A DNA stretch of 57,317 nucleotides from CAZUXY01 sp964624235 (GTDB taxonomy: Bacteria; Spirochaetota; UBA4802; UBA5368): positions 1 to 57,317 of the forward strand of contig CAZUXY010000032.1 of the NCBI GenBank assembly GCA_964624235.1, written 5' to 3'. The notes below the pieces were generated by a model. The model did no database searches. It saw only the letters and a program-made list of their open reading frames with translations, and was not told where the DNA came from. This document shows, piece after piece, positions 33,150 through 41,005 of the stretch (its first letter is position 1; every line of letters begins with the position of its first letter). The translations under genes were made by a program, and so were the position numbers.

Positions 33150-34817
33150 TCAGGCCCTGCCCCCGATCATCACCCGGTTGGCCGCCCCAGGGGGCACCAT
33201 GGGGTAGACATTCTCCCCGTAATGGACGGGAATGTCCACCACGCAGGGGCCTGATGCGGCCAGTGCGTTCGCGATGACGAGGGACGGGTCGTCCCCTCCG
33301 TCCATGGCGATGCCGTGGACGCCGAAATCACGGGCGATTGATGCGAAATCCAGCCTGCGCTCGAAGCGCGACGCGATGTAGTTGCCTCCGTAAAAAAGCT
33401 CCTGCTGCTGCCGTACCAGTCCCAGGTGCCCGTTGTTCATCAGGAATATTTTCACATTGAGATCCAGTTCGGCCAGGGTCGCCAGTTCCTGGATGTTCAT
33501 CTGAAATGAGCCGTCGCCGGTAAAGCATATGACCGTGCGTTCGGGGTTGGCCAGGGCGGCGCCGATAGCGGCGGGGAGGCCGAAACCCATGGTACCCAGG
33601 CCGCTCGAGGTCAAAAGCGTCCGCGGGCGCATAAACGGATAGAACTGCGCCACCCACATCTGGTGCTGCCCCACGTCGGTGGCGACGATCGCATTCGCCC
33701 CCGCCTGTCGTGCCGTTTCCCGGATGAACCCCGGTGGATCCATGGGTCCGGCAGGAGAGGGATAATCGCCGGGATGATCCCCTTTCATCTTCATGACACA
33801 GCGTATCCACTCGGGACGGGTGTTTTCTTCTATAAGCGGCAAAAGGGCCTCCAGGGCGGTACCGATGTCGCCGGCCAGTGAACAGGAAGATCGCTTCACC
33901 TTGTCTATTTCGGAGGGGTCGACATCGATATGGATTATCGACGCGTGCGGGCAGAAATCGCCGGCCCTGCCGATGGCACGGTCGTCGAAGCGCGCGCCGA
34001 ATGCCAGGAGCAAATCCGTTTCATCAAGCAGATGGTTGGTAACGCGTGCACCGTGCATACCCAGCATCCCCAGGTACAGCGGGTCATCCGGTGGGAACGC
34101 CCCCAGTCCCATGAGGGTCAGCGCCACCGGGATGGTGTTCCTGCGCGCCAGCGCGGCCAGGAGTCCAGACGCCCCCGCGCTGATGATGCCGCCGCCCGCG
34201 TACAGCAGGGGCCGCCGGGAGCGGTTGATCATCTCGGCGATGCGCTCGATCTTGCGGGGCGGGAGTTTCCGGGGCGGCCGGGGTTCGGAAGGCAGAGGCC
34301 AGGTGTCGACCTCAACCCCGGCAGTCTGTACGTCTTTTGGAACATCTATAAGCACAGGACCCGGCCGCCCGCTCCGGGCGATGGCGAAGGCTTCGGGAAG
34401 CACCCATAACAGATCCTTCGGATTTTTTACCAGGTAGTTATGCCGGGTGATGGGCATGGTCATGCCGTACGTGGGCACTTCCTGGAACGCATCGGTGCCG
34501 ATCATGCCGCACGGCACCTGGCCGGTGATCGCCACGACGGGCACCGAATCCAGCTTCGCGTCGGCGATGGGGGTGATCAGGTTCGTGACGCCCGGTCCCG
34601 ACGTGGCGAAACACACCGCCGTCTTCCCTGTGGAACGCGCCATGCCCTGGGCGATGAACCCCGCTCCCTGTTCGTGCCGTGTAAGCACATGACGGATGGA
34701 ACTCCGGGAAAGTGCTGAGTAAAGGGGCAGATTTGAGCTGCCGGGAATACCGGCAACCGTGTCGATACCCTCACGCTCAAGCAGCCTGATGATAATTTCC
34801 GCGCCGTTCAGTTTCAT
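33150..34817 (-). CDS. ilvB: Acetolactate synthase large (catalytic) subunit, IlvB type
   Basis: This 555-residue ThDP enzyme condenses pyruvate to acetolactate (valine/leucine) or with 2-ketobutyrate (isoleucine). Evidence: IPGSSNLPLY, catalytic E49 in RHEQGAGFIAQGMA, FAD/regulatory GQVPCGMIGTDAFQE, and the ThDP-binding GDGSFQMN plus LMNNGHLGLV. These motifs are strikingly like E. coli IlvB. No small regulatory subunit (ilvN) follows; the next gene is on the other strand. Transcription is preceded by a valine-codon attenuator, so it is regulated by charged tRNA-Val. AAAGGAG precedes the ATG. Confidence 0.95.
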   Translation of the reverse strand: MKLNGAEIIIRLLEREGIDTVAGIPGSSNLPLYSALSRSSIRHVLTRHEQGAGFIAQGMARSTGKTAVCFATSGPGVTNLITPIADAKLDSVPVVAITGQVPCGMIGTDAFQEVPTYGMTMPITRHNYLVKNPKDLLWVLPEAFAIARSGRPGPVLIDVPKDVQTAGVEVDTWPLPSEPRPPRKLPPRKIERIAEMINRSRRPLLYAGGGIISAGASGLLAALARRNTIPVALTLMGLGAFPPDDPLYLGMLGMHGARVTNHLLDETDLLLAFGARFDDRAIGRAGDFCPHASIIHIDVDPSEIDKVKRSSCSLAGDIGTALEALLPLIEENTRPEWIRCVMKMKGDHPGDYPSPAGPMDPPGFIRETARQAGANAIVATDVGQHQMWVAQFYPFMRPRTLLTSSGLGTMGFGLPAAIGAALANPERTVICFTGDGSFQMNIQELATLAELDLNVKIFLMNNGHLGLVRQQQELFYGGNYIASRFERRLDFASIARDFGVHGIAMDGGDDPSLVIANALAASGPCVVDIPVHYGENVYPMVPPGAANRVMIGGRA

Positions 34818-34839
34818 CGTTTTTCTCCTTTATGACGGG

Positions 34840-34878
34840 AAAACAAAAAACCCCTGCCGGTGTACACCGGCAGGGGTT
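34840..34878 (-). terminator. ilvB attenuator terminator hairpin
   Basis: On the minus strand a perfect 12-base-pair stem (CCCCTGCCGGTG and its complement, positions 34851-34876, two-base centre), extended by two A-T pairs, is followed by TTTTTTGTTTT. It lies about 25 bases before the ilvB start and ends transcription of the leader unless the antiterminator forms. Confidence 0.9.
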
Positions 34879-34924
34879 CTGGGCTTTCCTTGTATCGGAC
34901 GGTTATCCGAGGCCCACCGGTGTA
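34863..34924 (-). promoter_or_regulatory. Antiterminator pairing of the ilvB attenuator
   Basis: On the minus strand TACACCGGTGGG (34913-34924), lying 18 bases after the last of the eight valine codons, is complementary over 12 pairs (two G-U) to CCTGCCGGTGTA (34863-34874), the 5' arm of the terminator. When a ribosome stalls at the valine codons this segment is free and pairs with the arm, preventing the terminator. When the ribosome reaches the leader stop (34903-34905) it covers the segment and the terminator forms. Confidence 0.85.
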
Positions 34925-35013
34925 AACCATACGCGTATGCATACGACGACGACCACAACGACGACAGTGGTGGCTGATAGAGCGTTTAGGTTTACCCGAA
35001 GGGTGTTGAACAC
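34903..35013 (-). CDS. ivbL: Valine-rich leader peptide of the ilvB attenuator
   Basis: This is a 36-residue open frame too short for usual gene-finders: GTG start at 35013 with AGGGACGAG upstream, ending TAA at 34903-34905. Residues 17-24 are eight consecutive valines (codons GTC GTC GTT GTG GTC GTC GTC GTA, positions 34942-34965). In all it has 11 Val, 4 Leu and 1 Ile. The sequence NALSATT before the valines resembles the ivbL leader of enteric bacteria. It measures the supply of charged tRNA-Val by ribosome stalling and has no other expected function. Confidence 0.88.
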   Translation of the reverse strand: MFNTLRVNLNALSATTVVVVVVVVCIRVWFTPVGLG

Positions 35014-35049
35014 GATACTCGTCCCTGTTGTTATAATTTTGTAAAAACT

Positions 35050-35078
35050 ACACTATCCGTGAACTCCCGATACGTCAA
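35050..35078 (-). promoter_or_regulatory. Promoter for the ilvB leader
   Basis: On the minus strand TTGACG (35073-35078) is separated by 17 bases from TAGTGT (35050-35055). This places transcription start around 35043, about 30 bases before the leader GTG. Confidence 0.7.
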
Positions 35079-35099
35079 TACTTTTATGAAAATTAAAAT

Positions 35100-35640
35100 G
35101 TATACCTTTTCCTGTTTTACTCCGGTCAGAAAGCACCCGGTCGCCGTGCGCTCAAGTTTCCCTCCGTTCGATTCAAGCACGTTTCCGGTCATGGCCGCCC
35201 TGAATCCCGTCTTGTATTGTTGAGGTAGCACCGCAAAAAACGGGACCATATAAGCCGAATCGAGATAACCGGTAAGCTCCTCTACTGTTTCGAAACGACG
35301 GGATTACCGAAGCTCGCTTCCCGGTCCATGTACGGCCCGTCTGGAGAGGCGTTTATCAGCGCGTAGGAGATTTTCCTGAAGTGAGTCGTCTGGTAATCGG
35401 ACAGGCGGTTGGTTACGGCAGGGCTGGGCCTTTCGTTTTTCGGCTACATCTCGACGGTAACGGGTGAATCGTCGTCAGTCGGGCATTTCGCCGCGTTGTC
35501 CACCAGCCCGGTTATGATCTTCAGATTGAAGTAACCTCGTTCTTCGTGTTGTCGTAAAACTTCCTCATGGCCTGATACAGCGTTTTGTTGCGATCGGTAT
35601 TGAGGAACAGGGGCGGGTGGTGTCTTCGTAAATGCCATGA
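35100..35640 (-). pseudogene. Decayed open frame, family unknown
   Basis: On the minus strand coding-like segments follow one another but in shifting frames with stops between: LFLNTDRNKTLYQAMRKFYD, KIITGLVDNAAKCPTDDDSP, RLSDYQTTHFRKISYALINA, then EELTGYLDSAYMVPFFAVLP. No frame is open for more than about 70 codons. Codon use in these pieces looks natural, and they run in gene-like order, so I interpret the stretch as a disrupted gene. I cannot name the parent. The segment upstream (35641-35819) is AT-rich and contains the promoter region for the carbonic-anhydrase-like gene. Confidence 0.45.
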
Positions 35641-35819
35641 TGAGGTTTCTATACCTTTATAACATCATTCATTCGCGTTGGAGTGAACGGTTTGTGTTCA
35701 GATACAGCGCGGAACGCGGCGTATTGTTCATCATAAAAAAAGGTTGATTTTCTAATTTTACCATCTAAAATTATATATAATAATATGACCACTTTGTAGT
35801 ATGAGAACGAGGTTCCCAC

Positions 35820-37220
35820 ATGAAAACGGCCCGTGACTTTTTCCACGCCTACCTCTCCGAAAACATATCCGACGTCGACACTCTTGAACGCATGCGGAAC
35901 GTCATCGCCGAGTTCTCATCGCGCGCGCCCAAGATCATTGTCACCAAGTGCATCGACGGCCGTGTCCACGGGAGCAACGCGAAAGGATATCCCCCCACCA
36001 CAATTCATTTCGGACGCACCGAGGGTAACAAGGTTTCCCTCGATCCGGGAAATTTCTGGTTCTGGAACCGAATCGATCGCGTGGTCAAGGATGCCCATTT
36101 CAACACCCCGGAGACCCCGGGCCTCTTCATCGCCTTCATGCACCACTCGCCGCGGGGCCACGGGTGCGCCACGCATAACAGCGACGACGCGCTCGCGCTG
36201 GCCGCCATTGAGGAGCAGATCGCCGGAGTCCGCAAGATATACAAGGAATCGGAGCTCTATGTCATGGGCGGCGACACCAACACCGACATCATGGCAGAGA
36301 CGCTTATATTTCCCGGAAACCACCGCATCGACACGGAAAACATCATCGGGTACTGCAACCTTAAAAAATCGCGCGACCTCTTCCATGAGTCGTTCCTTAA
36401 AAACCAGATTGGCGACGTCGCCACCTCGCGGAACGTCGATCATAAAACCCCGGAACAATTGTTAAACGGCATACATCCCGAGTTTTTCACCAATTTCCAG
36501 TACTGTCTCAACATGCAGAACTATCTCATGCGTGAGATTACCACGACCATAAACAAAGATCGCGGCGATCTCAAGCGCCTCATCCGGCCCGACATCATCG
36601 ACTACATTTTCGTTACCCTGGAGCAGGTGAAAATTCCCAAAACACTCGTCGGGCCCATCCTCTACCAGATCATCTGGAATATCATCTATGCGCTGTACCA
36701 GGCCAATCTCATCGGCCATCTCACGCCCGACCAGCTTGCCCTTCATCTCGAGCACGCCGAAGAGCTGATCTGTTACGGCGACGGATTCGAGATGCTCTCG
36801 CGCAACAAGGCGGTACTCATCAAGACCGGCCGCGGCAAGGACATCGACGCGCTCACTGTCGCGAAAAACGTCCTGGAAAAGAACCGCAAGCGTTACAAGC
36901 AGGACCACAAGCTCCTGGTGCACATCAACATCGAGGTGAACGGCGAGATGATGTCCTGGAACGATTTCAACGATAACGTCGGTTCCCGCATCCTCACCAT
37001 GCGCCGCAACGTGGACACCGTCTTCGGCGACGACGTGGCCATGCTCACCACCTACTCCTACAGGGACCAGGTACGATTCTACCCGGTCAAGATTTCCAAG
37101 GACAACCCCCGGCTGGTCTACCCCGCGGACGTCATCTCGGAAATCAACTCCTCCCTCAAGTTCAGCAACATCTCGCTCAAGGCCCAGGAAGCCATCTATA
37201 AGGCGAGTTTTATCAGTTAG
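35820..37220 (+). CDS. Beta-carbonic-anhydrase-like protein
   Basis: This 466-residue soluble protein has the beta-CA metal/activity motif C-x-D-x-R: KCIDGRVHG (C44, D46, R48). A His/Cys-rich second site, MHHSPRGHGCATHNSDD (H108, H109, H114, C116), sits about 65 residues later and would supply the remaining zinc ligands. The rest is mostly helical with an ILYQIIWNIIYALYQANLIG segment near the middle that is hydrophobic but short. Total length is about twice that of classical beta-CAs. GAGG before the ATG supports the start. It converges with the Ehr operon. Carbonic anhydrase activity is inferred only from the motif. Confidence 0.6.
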   Translation: MKTARDFFHAYLSENISDVDTLERMRNVIAEFSSRAPKIIVTKCIDGRVHGSNAKGYPPTTIHFGRTEGNKVSLDPGNFWFWNRIDRVVKDAHFNTPETPGLFIAFMHHSPRGHGCATHNSDDALALAAIEEQIAGVRKIYKESELYVMGGDTNTDIMAETLIFPGNHRIDTENIIGYCNLKKSRDLFHESFLKNQIGDVATSRNVDHKTPEQLLNGIHPEFFTNFQYCLNMQNYLMREITTTINKDRGDLKRLIRPDIIDYIFVTLEQVKIPKTLVGPILYQIIWNIIYALYQANLIGHLTPDQLALHLEHAEELICYGDGFEMLSRNKAVLIKTGRGKDIDALTVAKNVLEKNRKRYKQDHKLLVHINIEVNGEMMSWNDFNDNVGSRILTMRRNVDTVFGDDVAMLTTYSYRDQVRFYPVKISKDNPRLVYPADVISEINSSLKFSNISLKAQEAIYKASFIS

Positions 37221-37222
37221 TC

Positions 37223-37315
37223 GTAAGCCCGCTTCCCGCCGAAACACCTGCCGGCAGGAAGGGTGACGCGCACCATCTTTCCTGCCGTTCACTAACGGGG
37301 ATGCGGGCAACGAGC
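37223..37315. repeat. Nested inverted repeats between convergent genes
   Basis: Between the CA-like gene and the Ehr small subunit there is a perfect palindrome CCTGCCGGCAGG and a longer imperfect stem pairing CGGCAGGAA with TTTCCTGCCG, flanked by AGCCCGC and GCGGGC. There is no T-run, so it is a structured spacer rather than a clear terminator. Confidence 0.4.
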
Positions 37316-37319
37316 ATGT

Positions 37320-38075
37320 TCATCTTCCCAAAAAATCTATAATGCCGTTTACCACCGTGAGGGGGTGCACCGGACACCCTGGAATGTAAAGGTCAACTTT
37401 CCGCTTTTCAAGAAATTCCCGGTTGAGCGCCGGCGAGTCCCGGAACACCCCGCCGGATATCGCGCAGCTTCCGGCGAGTATCACCACCTTCGGATCCGGC
37501 GTGCACTGGTATGCGTCCTCAAGAGCGGGCGCCATGTTTGACGAGATGGGTCCGGTGATGAGTATACCGTCGGCATGGCGCGGTGAGGCCACAATGTCGA
37601 TCCCGAAGCGTCCCATGTCGAAGTTGGGGTTCCCGCTGGCGTTCAGTTCCCACTCGCAGCCGTTGCAACCGGCGGCGGAAACCTGGCGGAGTTTGAACGA
37701 CGCGCCGAAGATACGCTTGATCTCTTTGCGTACCTCGATCGCACCGGCGTGATACTCCTCGGGGGTTTTCTTCCCGCCTACGGTCAGATACTCCCGGGAC
37801 GTGGAAGACAGCTTGAAAAATGTCGAAAACGTGATCGCGTGTTCCGGACAGAGTCGCGCGCAATCACCGCAGAATACACATTTCCCCATGTCGATCGAAA
37901 GAGGACGCGTCGAGATCGCATCCACCGGGCAGACCTCGCGGCATCGGGTGCATCGGCCGCATTTATCACCGTCGATGATAGGATATCCCCTGTATGGTGG
38001 GCTTATTTCCGCCTTCGTCACTTCAGGGATCGCCTGGTCCCCCTGCACTTTACGAATTTTCAAGGTGTTGATCAT
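37320..38075 (-). CDS. Fused ferredoxin/NuoB-like small subunit of an Ehr complex (HyfH-HyfI type)
   Basis: This 251-residue protein (ATG at 38075 with AAGGAG seven bases upstream) fuses two subunits usually separate in hydrogenase-3/4. The N-terminal ferredoxin has two 4Fe-4S sites: C39, C42, C45, C49 (CGRCTRCREVCP) and C66, C69, C72, C76 (CVFCGDCARLCP). The NuoB/HyfI domain has C137 and C140 (GCNGCEWEL), C204 (GSCAISG) and C234 (PGCPVHP), all four ligands of the proximal cluster. It docks to the large subunit and passes electrons from ferredoxin or a cytosolic donor. It is the last gene of the operon. No dedicated electron donor is encoded. Confidence 0.9.
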   Translation of the reverse strand: MINTLKIRKVQGDQAIPEVTKAEISPPYRGYPIIDGDKCGRCTRCREVCPVDAISTRPLSIDMGKCVFCGDCARLCPEHAITFSTFFKLSSTSREYLTVGGKKTPEEYHAGAIEVRKEIKRIFGASFKLRQVSAAGCNGCEWELNASGNPNFDMGRFGIDIVASPRHADGILITGPISSNMAPALEDAYQCTPDPKVVILAGSCAISGGVFRDSPALNREFLEKRKVDLYIPGCPVHPLTVVNGIIDFLGR

Positions 38076-38085
38076 GTCGCGCTCC

Positions 38086-39576
38086 TTACAGGTCATTGCC
38101 GCAGTATGAGAGGTTGAAGCTTTTATTGCAGAGCGGAAAGTCTGAAATGCCGTTTCCGCGCACCGCGTAGGCCAGGCCGTACCAGTTCTGCAGGGATGGG
38201 TCCTTTATCTTGTATCGGACAATATCGCCCCTTTTCCCGGTAACGATGCAGTGCGCTATTTCACCGCGCCATCCCTCGACCAGGGAGACCGTCAGGCTGT
38301 TAGGCTGGAGCTTCTTCAGCGGCTTGATTGACGGCATATCGTCCGCCATGCCGTCAAGCTGCTCGAATATGAAGTCTATCGACTGTTTGATTTCAATATA
38401 GCGCATGTAGGTGCGGGAGAAGACATCGCCGCTTTCCATGGTGCGTTTGTGGACCGGATAGTAACGATAAATGCCGAAGGGGTGGTCGGATCGCACGTCA
38501 AGCGACAGGCCCGAGGCCCGTCCCGAGGGTCCCACGAGGCCCATATTCGCCGCCGCGTCGTGATCGACAATCCCGGTATTGTCCAGGCGGGAGAGAACAC
38601 TTGCCATCTCAAACATGGCCTCCCCCATGCGTTCCACGTCCTGTTTGACCTTAGTGAGGTTTTTCCTGAACCCGCCGGTGATCTCCGGAGTGAAATCGAA
38701 GGCAACCCCTCCCTCGCGCACGAGGCCCCGGCCGAAGCGGCTCCCCGTCAAGATAAGGAGTGTGTTGATCACGAGGGTCCGCGTCACGCTGAAGACGGCG
38801 TTGCCCAGGAGGTAGGCCACGTCATTCGCGATGGCGCCAAGGTCCCCGATGTGTATTGCCGCCCGCTCCATCTCCAGGGCGACGGCGCGGATGGACTGCG
38901 CCCGGCGGCTGATCTCGACGTCCGCCAGCGCCTCCATGGCGTTAGCATAGGCGGTGGCGTGGCCGATCACCGTGTCGCCCGCAATCGACTCGGCCAGATG
39001 GATCCCCGAACGCCGGTACCGTTCAACCATCAGCCTTTCGACGCCCCGGTGCTGATAGCCGAGCTGTATCTCCAGATGGTGCACGTCCTCGCCATGGCAC
39101 ATGAAGCGGAAATGGCCGGGTTCGATGACCCCCGCGTGAATGGGGCCCACCGCCACCTCGTGCACCTCCTCGCCCGACATGATAAAGAAGGGATAACGCT
39201 CCATCGTACCGCCCCGGTCCGCGCGGTCGTATCCATAACGCACCCCCTTGAGCCAGGGGTGTCCCTCGGGCAGGATGCCCGTATCCTCATGGAATTCTCG
39301 CTCAAATATATGGAACTGCGGCGCTTCCGGCGTGATCGACTGGTATTTCCGCTCTCTCCCGGCGATGGCGGAAGTTATGTAAAGACGGTTTGCTTCATCG
39401 TCGGCCAGTACCGCGAACACCCGTGTCAGGCCCCCCTTCGGCATGCCGAAAAAAGAAACCACCCTGCACCCCTCGCGGCACCGTCGGATGATCTGGGAGC
39501 GAAGCTCATCCATTGTCATTTCGGGGATATCAGCCAGGCGCGCCGGCCGGTTATTTTTCGTGTGTATCCATTTCAT
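38086..39576 (-). CDS. HyfG/NuoCD-like large subunit without the nickel site
   Basis: This 496-residue fusion of NuoC-like (residues about 20-120) and NuoD/[NiFe]-large-subunit domains aligns with HyfG/HycE: GYQHRGVERLMVERYRRSG, then LAESIAGDTVIGHATAYANA and the end FPLCNKSFNLSYCGNDL. The N-terminal Ni-binding C-x-x-C of group 4 hydrogenases is replaced by A199 and T202. The C-terminal DPC-x-x-C is replaced by NLSYCG, with only C492 left. It therefore cannot hold a Ni-Fe centre. The family is energy-converting-hydrogenase-related (Ehr). It couples an unknown redox reaction to ion pumping by the membrane subunits. Ten bases separate it from the small subunit. Confidence 0.9.
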   Translation of the reverse strand: MKWIHTKNNRPARLADIPEMTMDELRSQIIRRCREGCRVVSFFGMPKGGLTRVFAVLADDEANRLYITSAIAGRERKYQSITPEAPQFHIFEREFHEDTGILPEGHPWLKGVRYGYDRADRGGTMERYPFFIMSGEEVHEVAVGPIHAGVIEPGHFRFMCHGEDVHHLEIQLGYQHRGVERLMVERYRRSGIHLAESIAGDTVIGHATAYANAMEALADVEISRRAQSIRAVALEMERAAIHIGDLGAIANDVAYLLGNAVFSVTRTLVINTLLILTGSRFGRGLVREGGVAFDFTPEITGGFRKNLTKVKQDVERMGEAMFEMASVLSRLDNTGIVDHDAAANMGLVGPSGRASGLSLDVRSDHPFGIYRYYPVHKRTMESGDVFSRTYMRYIEIKQSIDFIFEQLDGMADDMPSIKPLKKLQPNSLTVSLVEGWRGEIAHCIVTGKRGDIVRYKIKDPSLQNWYGLAYAVRGNGISDFPLCNKSFNLSYCGNDL

Positions 39577-39594
39577 TGCGGTATCATCTCCCTT

Positions 39595-41001
39595 TTAAAG
39601 TAGCGCCGCCGCTTTCTGTAAGAGCATCTGGATGAACGAGGGCAGCGATACCCCCATCGCCAGCAACATCACGATAAAGGCGAACTGGGGCAGATAGGAA
39701 AAGACGCCGGCGCGGTCTTCGCGGGGTTCGCCGCCGGCAGCCCCGAAACTCATCCGTAGTACCGCCTTTCCGATACCGGCCATGTTGATCGTCAGAAGCA
39801 GAAGAAAGAGGATCATCTGTACGAACATGCCGGCGTCGAACATGGACTTCGCGGCAAGGAACTCGCTTAAGAAAATGGGGAACGGCGGTATCCCCACGAT
39901 GCCGGCAAAACAGAGCATCCAGAGCCAACCCGTCGCCGGTTCGGAGCGAAGAAGTCCCCGAACGTCCTCTATCTGTTTCGATTTGAAGCGGTCCAGTATG
40001 TTGCTCGAAGTGAGGAAGAACGTCGCCTTGGTGAGTGAATGCGCCGCCAGGTGAAGCATCGCGGCGAACAGGCCCGCGCCGCCCACGCCCAGGCAGATGG
40101 CGATGATGCCCATGTTCTCGATCGACGAATACGCAAGCATCCGTTTGTAATTCCTGATCTTGATTATGTACACGGCCGAGACGAAGATCGATATAAAACC
40201 GATAAAAAGGAACAGGTTGTCGGCGTACCATCGCATACCCGCCAGGTGCATCAGCTTGTTGATGCGTATAATCCCCAGAAGCGCCGCGTTAAGGAGCGTC
40301 CCGGAGAGGAGCGCCGACACCGGTGAGGGCGATTCCGAGTGCGCGTCGGGAAGCCATGCGTGTACCGGCGCGAAGCCCACCTTGGTGCCGAAACCCGCGA
40401 GCATGATGGGAAATGAAAGCTTCAGCCAGAAGGGGGTGATGTTGCGCGCCCCCGCGTAGAGGTCGTCGAAGAAAAGCGAATCGGAATTGACCAGCCCCAT
40501 TGAAAGGACGATGATCCCGACGAAGGCGATGGCGATACCGATGGAACAGATAAACAGGTACTTCCACGTCGCTTCCAGAGAGGTCTCCGACTGGCTGAAG
40601 AAGATCAGGTAAGAGCTCGAAAGGGTCGTCGCCTCGACGAACACCCAGAGGAGCGCCAGATGCGTGGAGAGGATCACACCCGCCATCGAGGCGACGAACA
40701 CCAGAAGGTTCGCCGTGAAGAGGGCCTTGCTCTTGTCGGGCGCGTCGCATTTTCTCATATAGTCGATGTTAAACGTCGCCACGCCAAGAAAGACGACTGC
40801 CAGCACCATGAGGAAAAGTATATTGAGATCGTCGGTTCTGAAATACGACGTGAACGACGCCGGGCTCAAATACAGCAGTATCGAGATGGAGAGGAATGTC
40901 GCCGCGTAGGCCGCCGTCAGTATGATATTCACCGCGTTGTTCCGTACGATGAGAACCAGTACTGCGAGGGCCACCGGAAGAAAGAGTATGGTTTCTATCA
41001 T
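39595..41001 (-). CDS. HyfF/NuoN-like antiporter subunit of the Ehr complex
   Basis: This is a 468-residue protein with about 14 membrane helices. It has the antiporter hallmarks: the glutamate in LLWVFVEATTLSSSYLI, the lysine in GFGTKVGFAPVHAWLPDAHS, and HSLTKATFFL. Such subunits move protons (or sodium) and couple to electron flow through the peripheral subunits. It starts four bases before the HyfE stop region (gap of 4 bases), placing it within the operon. Confidence 0.9.
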   Translation of the reverse strand: MIETILFLPVALAVLVLIVRNNAVNIILTAAYAATFLSISILLYLSPASFTSYFRTDDLNILFLMVLAVVFLGVATFNIDYMRKCDAPDKSKALFTANLLVFVASMAGVILSTHLALLWVFVEATTLSSSYLIFFSQSETSLEATWKYLFICSIGIAIAFVGIIVLSMGLVNSDSLFFDDLYAGARNITPFWLKLSFPIMLAGFGTKVGFAPVHAWLPDAHSESPSPVSALLSGTLLNAALLGIIRINKLMHLAGMRWYADNLFLFIGFISIFVSAVYIIKIRNYKRMLAYSSIENMGIIAICLGVGGAGLFAAMLHLAAHSLTKATFFLTSSNILDRFKSKQIEDVRGLLRSEPATGWLWMLCFAGIVGIPPFPIFLSEFLAAKSMFDAGMFVQMILFLLLLTINMAGIGKAVLRMSFGAAGGEPREDRAGVFSYLPQFAFIVMLLAMGVSLPSFIQMLLQKAAALL

Positions 41002-41005
41002 GGCA

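Noticed and set aside
34759..35044. Plus-strand open frames over the ilv leader, rich in Thr
   Set aside because: They are the complement of the valine codon run and the terminator; the minus-strand leader with ribosome site and stop explains the sequence.
36462..37310. Open frame of 282 codons antisense to the CA-like gene
   Set aside because: Val/Asp-rich shadow with no homologous motif and no ribosome site.
38449..39603. Open frame of 384 codons on the plus strand opposite the large subunit
   Set aside because: It is antisense to a clear HyfG-like gene, has no ribosome site or domain, and arises from high GC codon bias.
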